From the NCBI GenBank assembly GCA_964353255.1, contig CAYGVJ010000092.1, positions 1 through 21,905 on the forward strand: a DNA stretch of 21,905 nt, read 5' to 3'. Below are positions 13,304-20,294 of this stretch, one piece after another; position 1 is the stretch's first letter; each line of letters opens with the position of its first letter. The notes under the pieces are model-generated. The model was not told the origin of the DNA, searched no databases, and saw nothing but the letters and a program-made list of their open reading frames with translations. Both the position numbers and the translations under genes were made by a program. This stretch comes from VFZS01 sp964353255 (GTDB taxonomy: Bacteria; Acidobacteriota; Terriglobia; Bryobacterales; Bryobacteraceae).

Positions 13304-14119
13304 TCAGCGCCCTGGTTGCACTGTGGGACAGGCAGTTCTGCCTGTCTGCCCGTTTCGAGGGCCGATTCTTTCACACCTTCCGGTCCCGGAATCCTCACCC
13401 AGCTTCCAGCGGATCTGGCGCAGCATGCCCAGCCAGATTTCGGCGTCGCGGGCGGAAAGATCCAGGCGGCGCACCAGACGCCGCGTCTTTTCGATGGTCG
13501 AGGCCGCGGTGCGCGGGTTGACGTAGCCGCTATCTTCCAGCAGCTCGACCAGCAGCCCGGTGAGGCGTTCCAGCTCGCCGGCCGGGGCGCGGCGCTTCCG
13601 CTCGGGAGCCAAACTTTCGGCCGTCGCCTCGCGCGCCAGCTCCCAGAGGCACACGGCCACGGCCTGCCCGAGGTTCATGGACTCATGCCCGGCCTGGGTG
13701 GGAATGCGCATCAGCCAGTGGCAGTGACTAAGATCGTCGTTGGAGAGGCCGAACTTCTCCGAGCCGAACAGGAGAGCGACGGAACTGGCCGCCAGCCGCC
13801 GGCGGATGAGACGGGCGCCGTATTCGAGGCGGCGCACCGGGTGTTGCAACTGGCGATGCCCGAGCGAGGCAGTGCCCACGACCAGCGCGCAGTCGGCGAC
13901 AGCCTCGGCCAGGCTGCGGTATTCGACGGCGGCCTCCAGCACCGCCCCGGCGCCAACCGCCGAGCGGGCCTCGCGGAAAGCCACTGCGTAGGGATTGACC
14001 ACGCGCAGGTGAGCGCACCCGAAGTTGCTCATGGCCCGCGCCGCCGCCCCGATGTTCAGCGGGTTGCGGGGCGAGACCAGCACCACGCGGAGGCGGTCGA
14101 AATGGGTGGGGGCGGGCAA
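13304..14119 (-). CDS. TrmJ/TrmH-family (SPOUT) tRNA 2'-O-methyltransferase with repeat-derived C-terminus
   Basis: The 271-residue product belongs to the SpoU/TrmH class, nearest the TrmJ group that methylates the 2'-OH of tRNA nucleotide 32. Motif 1 is SPRNPLNIGAAARAM, motif 2 is LLFGSEKFGLSN, and motif 3 is MRIPTQ...SMNLGQAVAVCLWEL. These build the trefoil knot and SAM pocket. The normal helical extension ends near RQIRWKLGE. The last 27 or so residues (GTGRCERIGPRNGQTGR and on) are encoded by part of the long palindromic repeat and a REP hairpin, so the native stop was lost to repeat insertion. The start appears to be TTG at 14119, with a TACAAT only 8 bases upstream and no Shine-Dalgarno site. 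Confidence 0.85.
   Translation of the reverse strand: MPAPTHFDRLRVVLVSPRNPLNIGAAARAMSNFGCAHLRVVNPYAVAFREARSAVGAGAVLEAAVEYRSLAEAVADCALVVGTASLGHRQLQHPVRRLEYGARLIRRRLAASSVALLFGSEKFGLSNDDLSHCHWLMRIPTQAGHESMNLGQAVAVCLWELAREATAESLAPERKRRAPAGELERLTGLLVELLEDSGYVNPRTAASTIEKTRRLVRRLDLSARDAEIWLGMLRQIRWKLGEDSGTGRCERIGPRNGQTGRTACPTVQPGR
13325..13348. repeat. REP palindrome inside the 3' end of the trmJ-like gene
   Basis: Bases 13327-13346 form GACAGGCA-GTTC-TGCCTGTC. Compared with the REPs at 35-54 and 270-289, the innermost pair is changed from G:C to A:T on both arms. That compensatory change shows the hairpin, rather than the exact sequence, has been kept. Confidence 0.7.
13360..13390 (+). repeat. Right-arm fragment of the 165-bp palindromic repeat
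   Basis: 13360-13381 matches the right terminal arm seen at 17751-17772 and 20258-20279 with one base difference (CGATTCTTTC for CGATTTTTTC), followed by a similar GGTCCCGG. No left arm is present. It lies in the coding frame of the trmJ-like gene. Confidence 0.7.
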
Positions 14120-14127
14120 CGCTGGCT

Positions 14128-14133
14128 ATTGTA
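14128..14133 (-). promoter_or_regulatory. -10 box (TACAAT) for the trmJ-like gene
   Basis: On the minus strand TACAAT lies 8 bases before the likely TTG start codon. Transcription would begin at or next to the start, pointing to a leaderless mRNA. Confidence 0.4.
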
Positions 14134-14155
14134 CCTGAGGGGTAGCCGGGGTGGT

Positions 14156-14184
14156 TTGCATCGACCCGGCAACTAGGGTATCCT
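14156..14184 (+). promoter_or_regulatory. Sigma70-like promoter of the YbjN gene
   Basis: TTGCAT (14156-14161) and TATCCT (14179-14184) are separated by 17 bases. Predicted transcription starts near 14191 and would give a leader of about 50 bases that includes the ribosome binding site. Confidence 0.5.
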
Positions 14185-14243
14185 GGACTGTCTCATGCCA
14201 GTTCGGGAAGTCAGCGTTCGGGCGATGAGCAGGAGGCGTAACG

Positions 14244-14675
14244 ATGGGTTTGTTTGGTTCCGAGCCGAAAGAGCGTCAGGTCTTAACTTCGATCACCGCA
14301 GACGAGATGGCCGCCATTCTGAAGGATATGGGCTTCTCCCCCGAGATCTCGACGGACTCGGCGGGCGATCCGATGATCCGGCTGCCAGTGGAGGGCTTGA
14401 AGTCGCTGATCTTCTTCTACGGCGGCACAGGGGGCCGGTATGAGAGCTACCAGTACTCGGCCGGCTTCAGGATGGAGACGAAGCCCAGCCACGAGGTCGT
14501 CAACGAGTGGAACAGGAAGAAGCGTTTCGGAAAGGTGTACCTGGATTCCGAGGAAGACCCCCACATCGAGATGGACATCAGCCTGAGCGGCGGAGTGCAG
14601 CGCGAGTACATCTCTGAGACGGTCCGAACCTGGCGGGCGGTCTTCGGGGCATTCCTCAGGCACATCGGGTACTAG
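14244..14675 (+). CDS. YbjN domain-containing protein
   Basis: The 143-residue soluble protein has no signal peptide. The core MAAILKDMGFSPEI...IRLPVEGLKSLIFFYGG, then VNEWNRKKRFGKVYLDSEEDPHIEMDISLSGG and a final helix with TVRTWRAVF, matches the YbjN family, which has the fold of type III secretion chaperones. In E. coli YbjN influences motility and stress responses, but the molecular activity is unknown. AGGAGG at 14231-14236 sets the ATG at 14244. It converges with the korB gene, 15 bases away. Confidence 0.7.
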   Translation: MGLFGSEPKERQVLTSITADEMAAILKDMGFSPEISTDSAGDPMIRLPVEGLKSLIFFYGGTGGRYESYQYSAGFRMETKPSHEVVNEWNRKKRFGKVYLDSEEDPHIEMDISLSGGVQREYISETVRTWRAVFGAFLRHIGY

Positions 14676-14690
14676 TCAAGTACTAGCCGC

Positions 14691-15734
14691 CTACCGAAGC
14701 TCTTCCATCACCTGCTCGAGCGCCTCTTGGGAAGGCCGGACCCGGTCCTCAGGCAGCGTGGCCAGGGGGTCGTCCACCAGGTTCAGCAAGCTGGCGAAGT
14801 CTCGCCTTGAGGGGTCCAGATAGAGGATGCCGGTGAGGACCTCGCTGCGCTGGCCGGCCTCGTGGATGGCCCGCAAAGCACTGAGCTTGTCGCCAGGATC
14901 ATAGTCGCGGGCCAGCTTCTTCAGGCGCAGGCGCGAGCCGTCGTGGAGCGCGATTTCGCGCACCTCGCCCTCCGGGAAATCCACGCCGATCTCCGCGAAA
15001 GCCGGCACGAAATCCAGCTCGTGCAGCGGCTCGTCGTGCTCCTTCATGTAGGCGTAGCTCTTGGTGGAGCCCTCGTGGTCGTTGAAGGTGACGCAGGGGG
15101 ATATGACGTCGATCACCGCGAGGCCCCGGTGGGCGATGGCCGCCTTGAAGATGGCCTGGAGCTGCCGCTTGTCGCCGGAGAAGGAGCGGGCCACGAGGCT
15201 GGCCCCCAACTGGATGGCCTCGACGCAGCAGTCGATGGGCGGCAGGTCGTTCGCCACGCCGGTCTTGAGCGTCGAGCCTACATCCGCAGTAGCCGAGAAC
15301 TGACCTTTGGTGAGACCGTAGACGCCGTTGTTCTCGATGATGTAGATCTGGCGGACGTTGCGGCGCAGCAGGTGAATGAACTGCCCGATGCCGATCGAGG
15401 CGGTGTCGCCGTCGCCCGTTACGGTGACGCCCACGAGATGCCGGTTGGCCAGCAGCGCGCCCGTGGCCACCGAGGGAGCGCGGCCGTGCACGGCGTTGAA
15501 GCCGTGGGCCAGGCTAAGGAAGTAGGCCGGGGACTTCGACGAGCAGCCGATGCCGGAGAACTTGGCCACCTGCCACGGGGGAATGCCCATTTCGAAGAAG
15601 CACTCGATGATGCGCTCGGAGACCGAGTTGTGGCCGCAGCCGGCGCATAAGGTGGTCCGGCCGCCCTTGTAGCTGACCACTTCCAGCCCGAGGCGGTTGA
15701 CCTTCTTAGGGGGAGGCGCGGGGGCGGTGCTCAT
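14691..15734 (-). CDS. 2-oxoacid:ferredoxin oxidoreductase, beta subunit
   Basis: This TPP- and [4Fe-4S]-binding subunit catalyses oxidative decarboxylation of a 2-oxoacid to acyl-CoA with reduction of ferredoxin; 2-oxoglutarate is the most likely substrate (KorB-type). The 347-residue protein shows cysteines C30 and C33 (LCAGCGH), C64 (GIGCSS) and C214 (SPCVTFND), the four cluster ligands expected in this class. The TPP/Mg motif is GDGD (107-110) followed by IIENNGVYGLTKGQ. The C-terminal extension after about residue 290 is longer than the catalytic core needs. The ATG overlaps the alpha-subunit stop as ATGA, so the two are co-translated. Substrate is inferred from family and could be pyruvate or another 2-oxoacid. 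Confidence 0.9.
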   Translation of the reverse strand: MSTAPAPPPKKVNRLGLEVVSYKGGRTTLCAGCGHNSVSERIIECFFEMGIPPWQVAKFSGIGCSSKSPAYFLSLAHGFNAVHGRAPSVATGALLANRHLVGVTVTGDGDTASIGIGQFIHLLRRNVRQIYIIENNGVYGLTKGQFSATADVGSTLKTGVANDLPPIDCCVEAIQLGASLVARSFSGDKRQLQAIFKAAIAHRGLAVIDVISPCVTFNDHEGSTKSYAYMKEHDEPLHELDFVPAFAEIGVDFPEGEVREIALHDGSRLRLKKLARDYDPGDKLSALRAIHEAGQRSEVLTGILYLDPSRRDFASLLNLVDDPLATLPEDRVRPSQEALEQVMEELR

Positions 15735-17575
15735 AGTCCCTCCTGACGGACGATCTCGTCGGTGACGGTGCGCGCGTCCAGCGGCACGCCGCCGTAGTAG
15801 CGGACGCTGCGCAGCCTGGCGATGTCCTCCGGCTCCAACTCGAGGCGCATCAGCAGGAGCAGTTGGGCGTCGCGGTTCTGCTCGACGACGTAGACGCGCT
15901 CGTGCCGGCGGATGAAGTCCTTCAGAGCCGCGGTGAACGGGTACGCCCTCAGGCGCAGGAAGCTCGTGGGCGTGGAGAACTCGCGCCGAAGCTGGTCGCG
16001 GCTCTCTTCGACCGCCCAGCGCGAAGTCCCCACGCAGACCAGCCCGAGGTGGGCCGTCGCATCCAGGTCCACGCGCGGGGCCGGCGCCCTCCCGCGCAGG
16101 GTCTCGAACTTGCGCGCCAGGCGGTCCATGTTGTTCATGTAGTCGTCCTCGCGTTCGCTGTACTGGCCTTTCTCGTTGTGCCCGCTGCCGCGAGTGAAGT
16201 AAACGGCGGCCGGATGGGCGGTTCCGGGCAAGGTGCGCCAGCCGATGCCGTCACCATCGACATCCTGGTAACGCGCGAAGCCGCCCAGCCGGTCCAGGTC
16301 CTCGGCGCTCAGAACCTTGCCCCGCCGGACAGGCTCCGTGGGGTACGGAAACGGGTCCGACATCCAGTTGTTCATACCCAGGTCCAGATCGGTCATCACG
16401 AAAACCGGGGTCTGGAAGTGCTCGGCCAGCTCGAAGGCCTCGAGCGCCATGCTGAAGCACTCCCGCGGGGAGGAGGGGAACAGCATGGGGTGCTTGGTGT
16501 CGCCGTGCGAGAGGACGGCGGTGGAAAGCAGATCGCCTTGCATGGTGCGGGTGGGCAGGCCGGTCGAGGGGCCGACCCGCTGCACATCGAAGATCACCGC
16601 CGGAACCTCGGCCCAATAGCCCAGGCCGGTGAATTCGGCCATCAGGGAGATGCCCGGCCCCGAGGTGGCGGTCATGGCGCGCGCGCCAGCCCAGCCCGCG
16701 CCGATCACCATGCCCAGGGAGGCCAGCTCGTCCTCACACTGCACCACCGCAAAAGTGGCCTTCCCGGTCTGGGGATCGGTGCGGAAGCGCTTGAGGTATC
16801 CGATGAGCGATTCGATCAGCGACGAGGAGGGTGTAATGGGGTACCAGGCGACCACGGTCACCCCGGCGAACACGGCCCCCAGGGCGCAGGCGGCGTTGCC
16901 GTCGATGATGATCTTGCCCTGGGTGGCGTCCATGCGTTCGACGCGGAAGGGGTCGTTCTTGCGGAGGTGTTGGGCGGCGTACTCCTGGCCTGCTTGGACC
17001 GCGCCCCAGTTGAGTTCGGCGGCCTTGGCCTTGCGCGGGCCGAACTGCTTGAAGAGCGCGGTGCGGATCTCCTGCGGTTCGATGCCCAACAGGTGCCCGA
17101 GGACGCCGTCGTAGATCATGTTGCGTACCAGCTTGCGCAGCCGGGCTTCGGGGCAAACCGGCGCCACCAGCTTGTCGAAGGGCACCGGGTAAAAGTGGAG
17201 GTCCGGGCGCAGGGCCTCGAGCTTGAGCGGCTCGTCGTAGATCACCGCGGCGCCGGGCGCGAGTTGGGCGACGTCGTCGCGCGCGGTTTCGGCGTTCATC
17301 GCCACCAGCAGGTCGGTTTCCCTCTTGCGGGCGATGTAGCCGTCCTTGGAGGCCCGGATGGTGAACCAGGTGGGCAGGCCGGCGATGTTGGAGGGGAACA
17401 GATTCTTTCCGGAGACGGGGATGCCCATCTGGAAGAGCGCGCGCATCAGGACGGTGTTGGCGGTCTGGCTGCCCGAGCCGTTGACGGTGGCGATCTGGAT
17501 GCTGAGATCGTTGATGATCTCGGGTGTAGACGGTTGAACTTGCGCCGGCAGCGGAGCGACTTCGATGGTTCCCAT
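15731..17575 (-). CDS. 2-oxoacid:ferredoxin oxidoreductase, fused gamma-alpha subunit
   Basis: The 614-residue product fuses the gamma domain (about 25-195, NGSGSQTANTVLMRALFQMG) to the alpha domain. The alpha domain contains the YPITPSS motif (245-251) that contacts the TPP pyrimidine and 2-oxoacid, then GWAGARAMTATSGPGISLM. This gamma-alpha plus beta arrangement is the KorAB type, used in reductive or oxidative TCA reactions by many Acidobacteria and Actinobacteria. No ferredoxin gene lies beside it. TATAAT at 17593-17598 and AGGGGGC just before the ATG set the start. A 571-residue antisense open frame over the gene is a shadow of its codon bias. Confidence 0.92.
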   Translation of the reverse strand: MGTIEVAPLPAQVQPSTPEIINDLSIQIATVNGSGSQTANTVLMRALFQMGIPVSGKNLFPSNIAGLPTWFTIRASKDGYIARKRETDLLVAMNAETARDDVAQLAPGAAVIYDEPLKLEALRPDLHFYPVPFDKLVAPVCPEARLRKLVRNMIYDGVLGHLLGIEPQEIRTALFKQFGPRKAKAAELNWGAVQAGQEYAAQHLRKNDPFRVERMDATQGKIIIDGNAACALGAVFAGVTVVAWYPITPSSSLIESLIGYLKRFRTDPQTGKATFAVVQCEDELASLGMVIGAGWAGARAMTATSGPGISLMAEFTGLGYWAEVPAVIFDVQRVGPSTGLPTRTMQGDLLSTAVLSHGDTKHPMLFPSSPRECFSMALEAFELAEHFQTPVFVMTDLDLGMNNWMSDPFPYPTEPVRRGKVLSAEDLDRLGGFARYQDVDGDGIGWRTLPGTAHPAAVYFTRGSGHNEKGQYSEREDDYMNNMDRLARKFETLRGRAPAPRVDLDATAHLGLVCVGTSRWAVEESRDQLRREFSTPTSFLRLRAYPFTAALKDFIRRHERVYVVEQNRDAQLLLLMRLELEPEDIARLRSVRYYGGVPLDARTVTDEIVRQEGL

Positions 17576-17592
17576 TGAGCCCCCTAGTACCG

Positions 17593-17598
17593 ATTATA
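17593..17598 (-). promoter_or_regulatory. -10 box (TATAAT) of the korAB-type operon
   Basis: A perfect TATAAT on the minus strand lies 17 bases before the alpha-subunit ATG. No clear -35 box is present. The long palindromic repeat ends or begins about 26 bases further upstream (17624). Confidence 0.5.
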
Positions 17599-17623
17599 GG
17601 AAACGCGGCTGGGGCGGGAGGAT

Positions 17624-17789
17624 GCGGGGAACATGCCGTCCGGAAGGTGTGAAAAAACCGGCCCTCCGGCCGCTTGCTTACGCGCGCGGCTCGGTAACCC
17701 ACTCGAGACACTGGGCTCCTGACCGAGCCGCGACCGTCAGGGAGCGGTTGGGCCGATTTTTTCACACCTTCCCGTCGCCGGGTTTACCC
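17624..17789. repeat. 165-bp palindromic repeat, copy 1
   Basis: The ends are 22-base inverted arms at 17642-17663 and 17751-17772 (one mismatch). Inside them lies a second, weaker inverted pair around CGGCTCGGTAAC and GACCGAGCCGCGACC. Similarity to copy 2 (20131-20294) extends beyond the arms, from GCGGGGAACA on the left to GGGTTTACC on the right. Both strands translate into PLAYARGSV / PLPDGRGSV strings that are common false proteins in acidobacterial genomes. It lies between the korAB promoter and the 3' end of the PEP-CTERM gene. Confidence 0.8.
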
Positions 17790-17817
17790 GCTCAAAGACT
17801 CAACGCGGGAATGTAGG

Positions 17818-18480
17818 CTACTTGGAACGGCGCCGGAGCGCAGCACCCAGAGCGATCAAGCCGGCGCCCAGAAGAAGCGCGGTGCCTGGCTCGGGGACAG
17901 CCTCGAGCACGCGCACCTCGTCAATCTGACCGTGAACCCGATAGTGCACTCGCAAAGTGTACTGGTCGATCAATTCCACCCAGTCTTGACTCGGGTCCAG
18001 CTCCAATCCGGTACCGGGTGCGATGTCGGGATCGGAGCTGGGGTAGAGGGTGCCCAAGGCGCCAAGAGGGTCATCCGTGTTTCGGAGATGGCCTCGGCGG
18101 ACGATCACGCCCAGGATGGGGTTGGAGAACCTCACGCGCCCCTGGTATACGCGCCCATCTTGCCCCGGGTTCACGGGATCGGCGTGCAGCAAATAGCTGT
18201 TGACCCAGGTCGTCTTCCTGATGAAGGAATCCGGGTCCAGCTCTGACTCGTCGTCGTAGAGCCCGGGCGTGGTGATGTCTACCCGAACCCTGGACAGCAG
18301 CCAGATCGGGTCCTGCTCGATAAACAGGCGGATTCTGTTGTTGTTTTCGTAATCCCCTGTCTGGACCGAGGCCGGCGGCGACACCAGCACGATGTCGTTG
18401 AAATAGTTGATGATGCCGGAGTGAGCGGGAACAACCCACATGACGGCAATCACTGCGGCTAGAAGGATGACTCGGCGCAT
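17818..18480 (-). CDS. PEP-CTERM sorted exported protein
   Basis: The 220-residue protein has a signal peptide (MRRVILLAAVIAVMWVVPAHSG) and a C-terminal sorting tag: VPEPGTALLLGAGLIALGAALRRRSK, that is, Pro-Glu-Pro, hydrophobic helix and basic end. Exosortase recognises this tag at the membrane. The body is beta-rich with several DDPxxxLG-type turns and no recognised catalytic domain; it may be a choice-of-anchor or matrix protein. The start was set at 18480, which gives a clean signal peptide and has AGAGGTG just upstream. The frame is open for 17 further codons. No exosortase gene is in the window. Confidence 0.85.
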   Translation of the reverse strand: MRRVILLAAVIAVMWVVPAHSGIINYFNDIVLVSPPASVQTGDYENNNRIRLFIEQDPIWLLSRVRVDITTPGLYDDESELDPDSFIRKTTWVNSYLLHADPVNPGQDGRVYQGRVRFSNPILGVIVRRGHLRNTDDPLGALGTLYPSSDPDIAPGTGLELDPSQDWVELIDQYTLRVHYRVHGQIDEVRVLEAVPEPGTALLLGAGLIALGAALRRRSK

Positions 18481-18512
18481 CTGACACCTCTCCATCTTCG
18501 GCATGTCGGTCC

Positions 18513-18542
18513 AGGATGGCACGCTGCGCACGCGGCTGTCAA
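18513..18542 (-). promoter_or_regulatory. Sigma70-like promoter of the PEP-CTERM gene
   Basis: On the minus strand a consensus TTGACA (18537-18542) is followed after 18 bases by CATCCT (18513-18518), about 32 bases before the start codon. This is the only consensus -35 seen in the window. Confidence 0.5.
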
Positions 18543-18627
18543 GAGTGGAGGCAGTGTTTTGGGACTAGTACGGGAGTTTGGGACCCGATAGGGGCTTCCC
18601 CCACCCGAACGACACGCGCACCCTGGC

Positions 18628-18824
18628 GGGGAATCTGCTCACACGGCGAGGAGAACGGCCTCGAAGCGGTCCCCCGGGACCGGGAGGCCATCTGCCTCCA
18701 GCGCTTCAACGTATCCCGCGATAGCTTCCCTGATATTTGCCATGGCGTCTGCCTTGCACGTCCCCTGGGTGATACAGCCCGGCAGACTGGGGCACTCCGC
18801 CACCCAGTGGCCGTCTTCTCCGGG
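18628..18824 (-). pseudogene. hicB 3' part plus first five codons of hicA (split toxin-antitoxin remnant)
   Basis: The minus strand reads PGEDGHWVAECPSLPGC, continues through AGYVEALEADGLPVPGDRF and ends EAVLLAV with TGA at 18639-18641. This is a HicB antitoxin closely matching the intact one at 20699-20905. It lacks the first eight codons; an in-frame TGA lies just upstream of the join. A GTGA overlap then begins hicA (GTGAGCAGATTCCCC, 18628-18642), identical over 15 bases to the intact hicA start. It diverges at once, so the toxin is gone. The missing hicB 5' end (promoter and MRQVVLYNP) is found 1.25 kb away at 20077-20123 in the same orientation. The open body suggests a recent break. Confidence 0.85.
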
Positions 18825-18854
18825 ATTGCCTTCCTTTCATCCAGGCGACAGATC

Positions 18855-19706
18855 TCATTTGGGTCCACTGACGTTGATGCCCATGGCTGTGGCAAGTGCG
18901 CCAAAGATCGCCGTGGCTTCCGAGAAAGAACGGCCGCAGGTCAGCCCTCCGTCCACCACCAGCGTGCTGCCGTTGACGAAGCCCGACTCATCGCTCGCCA
19001 GCCACAACGCCGCGTGGGCGATGTCCTGCGGCTCGCCGGCACGGTGAATCGGCTGCGCCCTCGGAAAACTCTGTTTCAATACATCGAGCGTCTCTGCGGC
19101 TCTCGCTTGAGACATTCCGAATGCCTTGCCAAAGATCGGCGTTACGATGACACCCGGGCAAAGGCAATTCACGCGGATACCCGATTCGCCCAATTGGACC
19201 GCGGCGCAGCGGGTCATGTGGATCACCGCCGCCTTGGCAGTGCTGTACAGGATGCTGCCGTAGCCGGTCTGAAGACCGGCGACGCTGGCGGTGTTGATGA
19301 TGCTGCCTGAGCCCTGTTTCTTCATGACGCGGGCCGCGTGCTTCATGCCGAGGAACACGCCCCGCTGGAGTACCGCCATGTGGGCCTCGTACTCCTGCAA
19401 CGGAATCTCGTCGATGACGCCGACGACCCGTGCGAAGCCGGCATTGTTGAAGATGCAATCCAACCGCCCGAATTCGTCGATTGCGGAATCGACCGCAGCC
19501 TGGACGTCTCCTTCCTGACTCACATCGGTGCGCCGGAATCGGACGCTGTTTTGAAGTTCGCCGGCCAGAGCCTGGCCTTCGGTATCTAGAATGTCGGCCA
19601 CCATCACTCGTGCGCCCTCGGTGACGAACAAACGAACTGTAGCCTCACCAATTCCGCTCGCGCCTCCGGTGATGACAACTGCCTTACCATCAAGCCGTCC
19701 TGACAC
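18855..19706 (-). CDS. Short-chain dehydrogenase/reductase (classical SDR)
   Basis: The 283-residue protein has the SDR features in order: cofactor loop TGGASGIG (13-20), Asp38 at the end of beta2 (MVADIL, favouring NAD over NADP), NNAG (87-90), and the catalytic Ser141, Tyr154 and Lys158 (YSTAK). The C-terminus carries the usual ALWLASDESGFVNGSTLVVDGG. The substrate is unknown; similar enzymes act on secondary alcohols, 3-oxoacyl thioesters or cis-diols. A GTG at 19706 with GGAGGGAG upstream is the best start; the frame stays open a further 68 codons without conserved residues. It has no operon partners and lies entirely within the segment that interrupts a hicB gene, so it was probably moved here. 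Confidence 0.9.
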   Translation of the reverse strand: MSGRLDGKAVVITGGASGIGEATVRLFVTEGARVMVADILDTEGQALAGELQNSVRFRRTDVSQEGDVQAAVDSAIDEFGRLDCIFNNAGFARVVGVIDEIPLQEYEAHMAVLQRGVFLGMKHAARVMKKQGSGSIINTASVAGLQTGYGSILYSTAKAAVIHMTRCAAVQLGESGIRVNCLCPGVIVTPIFGKAFGMSQARAAETLDVLKQSFPRAQPIHRAGEPQDIAHAALWLASDESGFVNGSTLVVDGGLTCGRSFSEATAIFGALATAMGINVSGPK

Positions 19707-19835
19707 TGTTGCTCTCCCTCCTGCAAGGATGCACCTGAACCAGCGTGATGTCAAGGAAAAAACGGCTCTTGTGATTTCTGAACGGACGGGTGGAGCAGGC
19801 CATGGGCTCTCCCGTGCCTGCTTTGCGCAGGCTTG

Positions 19836-20036
19836 CCGAAAGCTCACGACGCCGGAGATTCGGGCGCCGTGTGGGTGACGCGCGAGGGCAATCGTTCGGT
19901 GGTCCTTCATCAGCGCGGCATCGACTCGCCCAGGCGCCTGGCCCGCGGGTTGCCGTTCCTGGAGGCGCTGCGCCTGCTGCGCCTGGAGCCGGTGACGGTC
20001 TCCGCCGTGGCCGCGCGTGGTTCAATGAATCCATGA
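19836..20036 (+). pseudogene. 3' end of an unidentified gene, truncated at its 5' side
   Basis: A frame with strong GC third-position bias reads AGDSGAVWVTREGNRSV, then VLHQRGIDSPRRLARGL, PFLEALRLLRLEPVTV and ends at TGA (20034-20036). No credible start exists; coding character fades upstream of about 19840. The GDSGAVWV string recalls the serine motif of trypsin-like proteases, but the rest is not convincing, so no function is claimed. Its stop overlaps the next fragment's start as ATGA, the mark of an operon, indicating that the pair was captured together. Confidence 0.45.
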
Positions 20037-20081
20037 CCTCCCTGCCAACCGTGCGCGTCAGCCGCAAGGGCGCGGACCGGG
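20033..20081 (+). pseudogene. 5' end of an rlmI-like 23S rRNA cytosine methyltransferase gene, cut at the hicB junction
   Basis: ATG at 20033 starts MTSLPTVRVSRKGADRV, which matches the N-terminal PUA strand of RlmI-family methyltransferases (typically ...VRLSRKGADRVRGGHPW). The match stops at GACCGGGTT, exactly where the fragment of hicB begins on the other strand; the rest of the gene is absent. The fragment is short, so the family call is moderate. Confidence 0.5.
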
Positions 20082-20104
20082 TTATAGAGAACCACTTGGC
20101 GCAT
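20077..20104 (-). pseudogene. hicB 5' end of the split antitoxin gene
   Basis: The minus strand reads ATG CGC CAA GTG GTT CTC TAT AAC CCG G (MRQVVLYNP), aligning with MRQVLIYPG of the intact HicB. It supplies just the codons missing from the hicB body at 18639-18824. The upstream bases, including AATGATTATACGCC in forward orientation, match those before the intact hicB. Confidence 0.8.
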
Positions 20105-20117
20105 GGCTTGCGTAATG

Positions 20118-20123
20118 ATTATA
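20118..20123 (-). promoter_or_regulatory. -10 box (TATAAT) of the split hicB
   Basis: TATAAT lies 13 bases before the ATG, in the same sequence context as the promoter at 20917-20922. The conserved element around it confirms common origin of the two hicBA cassettes. Confidence 0.55.
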
Positions 20124-20130
20124 CGCCTTG

Positions 20131-20294
20131 GCGGGGAACAGGCGGTCCGGAAGGTGTGAAAAAATCGGCCCTCCGACCGCTTGCTTACGCGCGCGGCTCG
20201 GTAACCGGATCGAGGCATTGGGCGCCTGACTGAGCCGCGACCGTCAGGGAGCGGACGGGCCGATTTTTTCACACCTTCCCGCCCCGGGTTTACC
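20131..20294. repeat. 165-bp palindromic repeat, copy 2
   Basis: Perfect 22-base inverted arms lie at 20149-20170 and 20258-20279, with the same internal inverted pair as copy 1. The right edge GGGTTTACC supplies the TAA stop of the speA tail copy at 20290-20484. The left edge lies 7 bases from the split hicB promoter box, so the repeat fills the junction between two toxin-antitoxin units. Confidence 0.8.

Noticed and set aside
15863..17578. A 571-residue open frame on the plus strand over the korA-type gene
   Set aside because: The translation is Gly/His/Arg/Gln-rich with no conserved block, while the minus-strand gene has all family motifs.
17565..17816. Open frames spelling PLAYARGSV or PLPDGRGSV
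   Set aside because: They are read from the palindromic repeat on either strand, have no start signals, and recur wherever the repeat occurs.
18539..18904. A 121-residue minus-strand open frame over the hicB remnant
   Set aside because: It is in the wrong frame; the frame with HicB homology is different and lacks a start.
19836..19870. Trypsin-like serine protease from the GDSGAVWV string
   Set aside because: Only one short motif matches. There are no His or Asp blocks, and the following sequence is not convincingly protease-like.
18820..20081. CCGGG at both hicB junctions as a 5-bp target-site duplication
   Set aside because: Rejoining the halves through a single CCGGG puts the hicB body one base out of frame, so a clean duplication does not fit. 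Microhomology or a later indel is as likely, and no transposase or terminal repeats were found.
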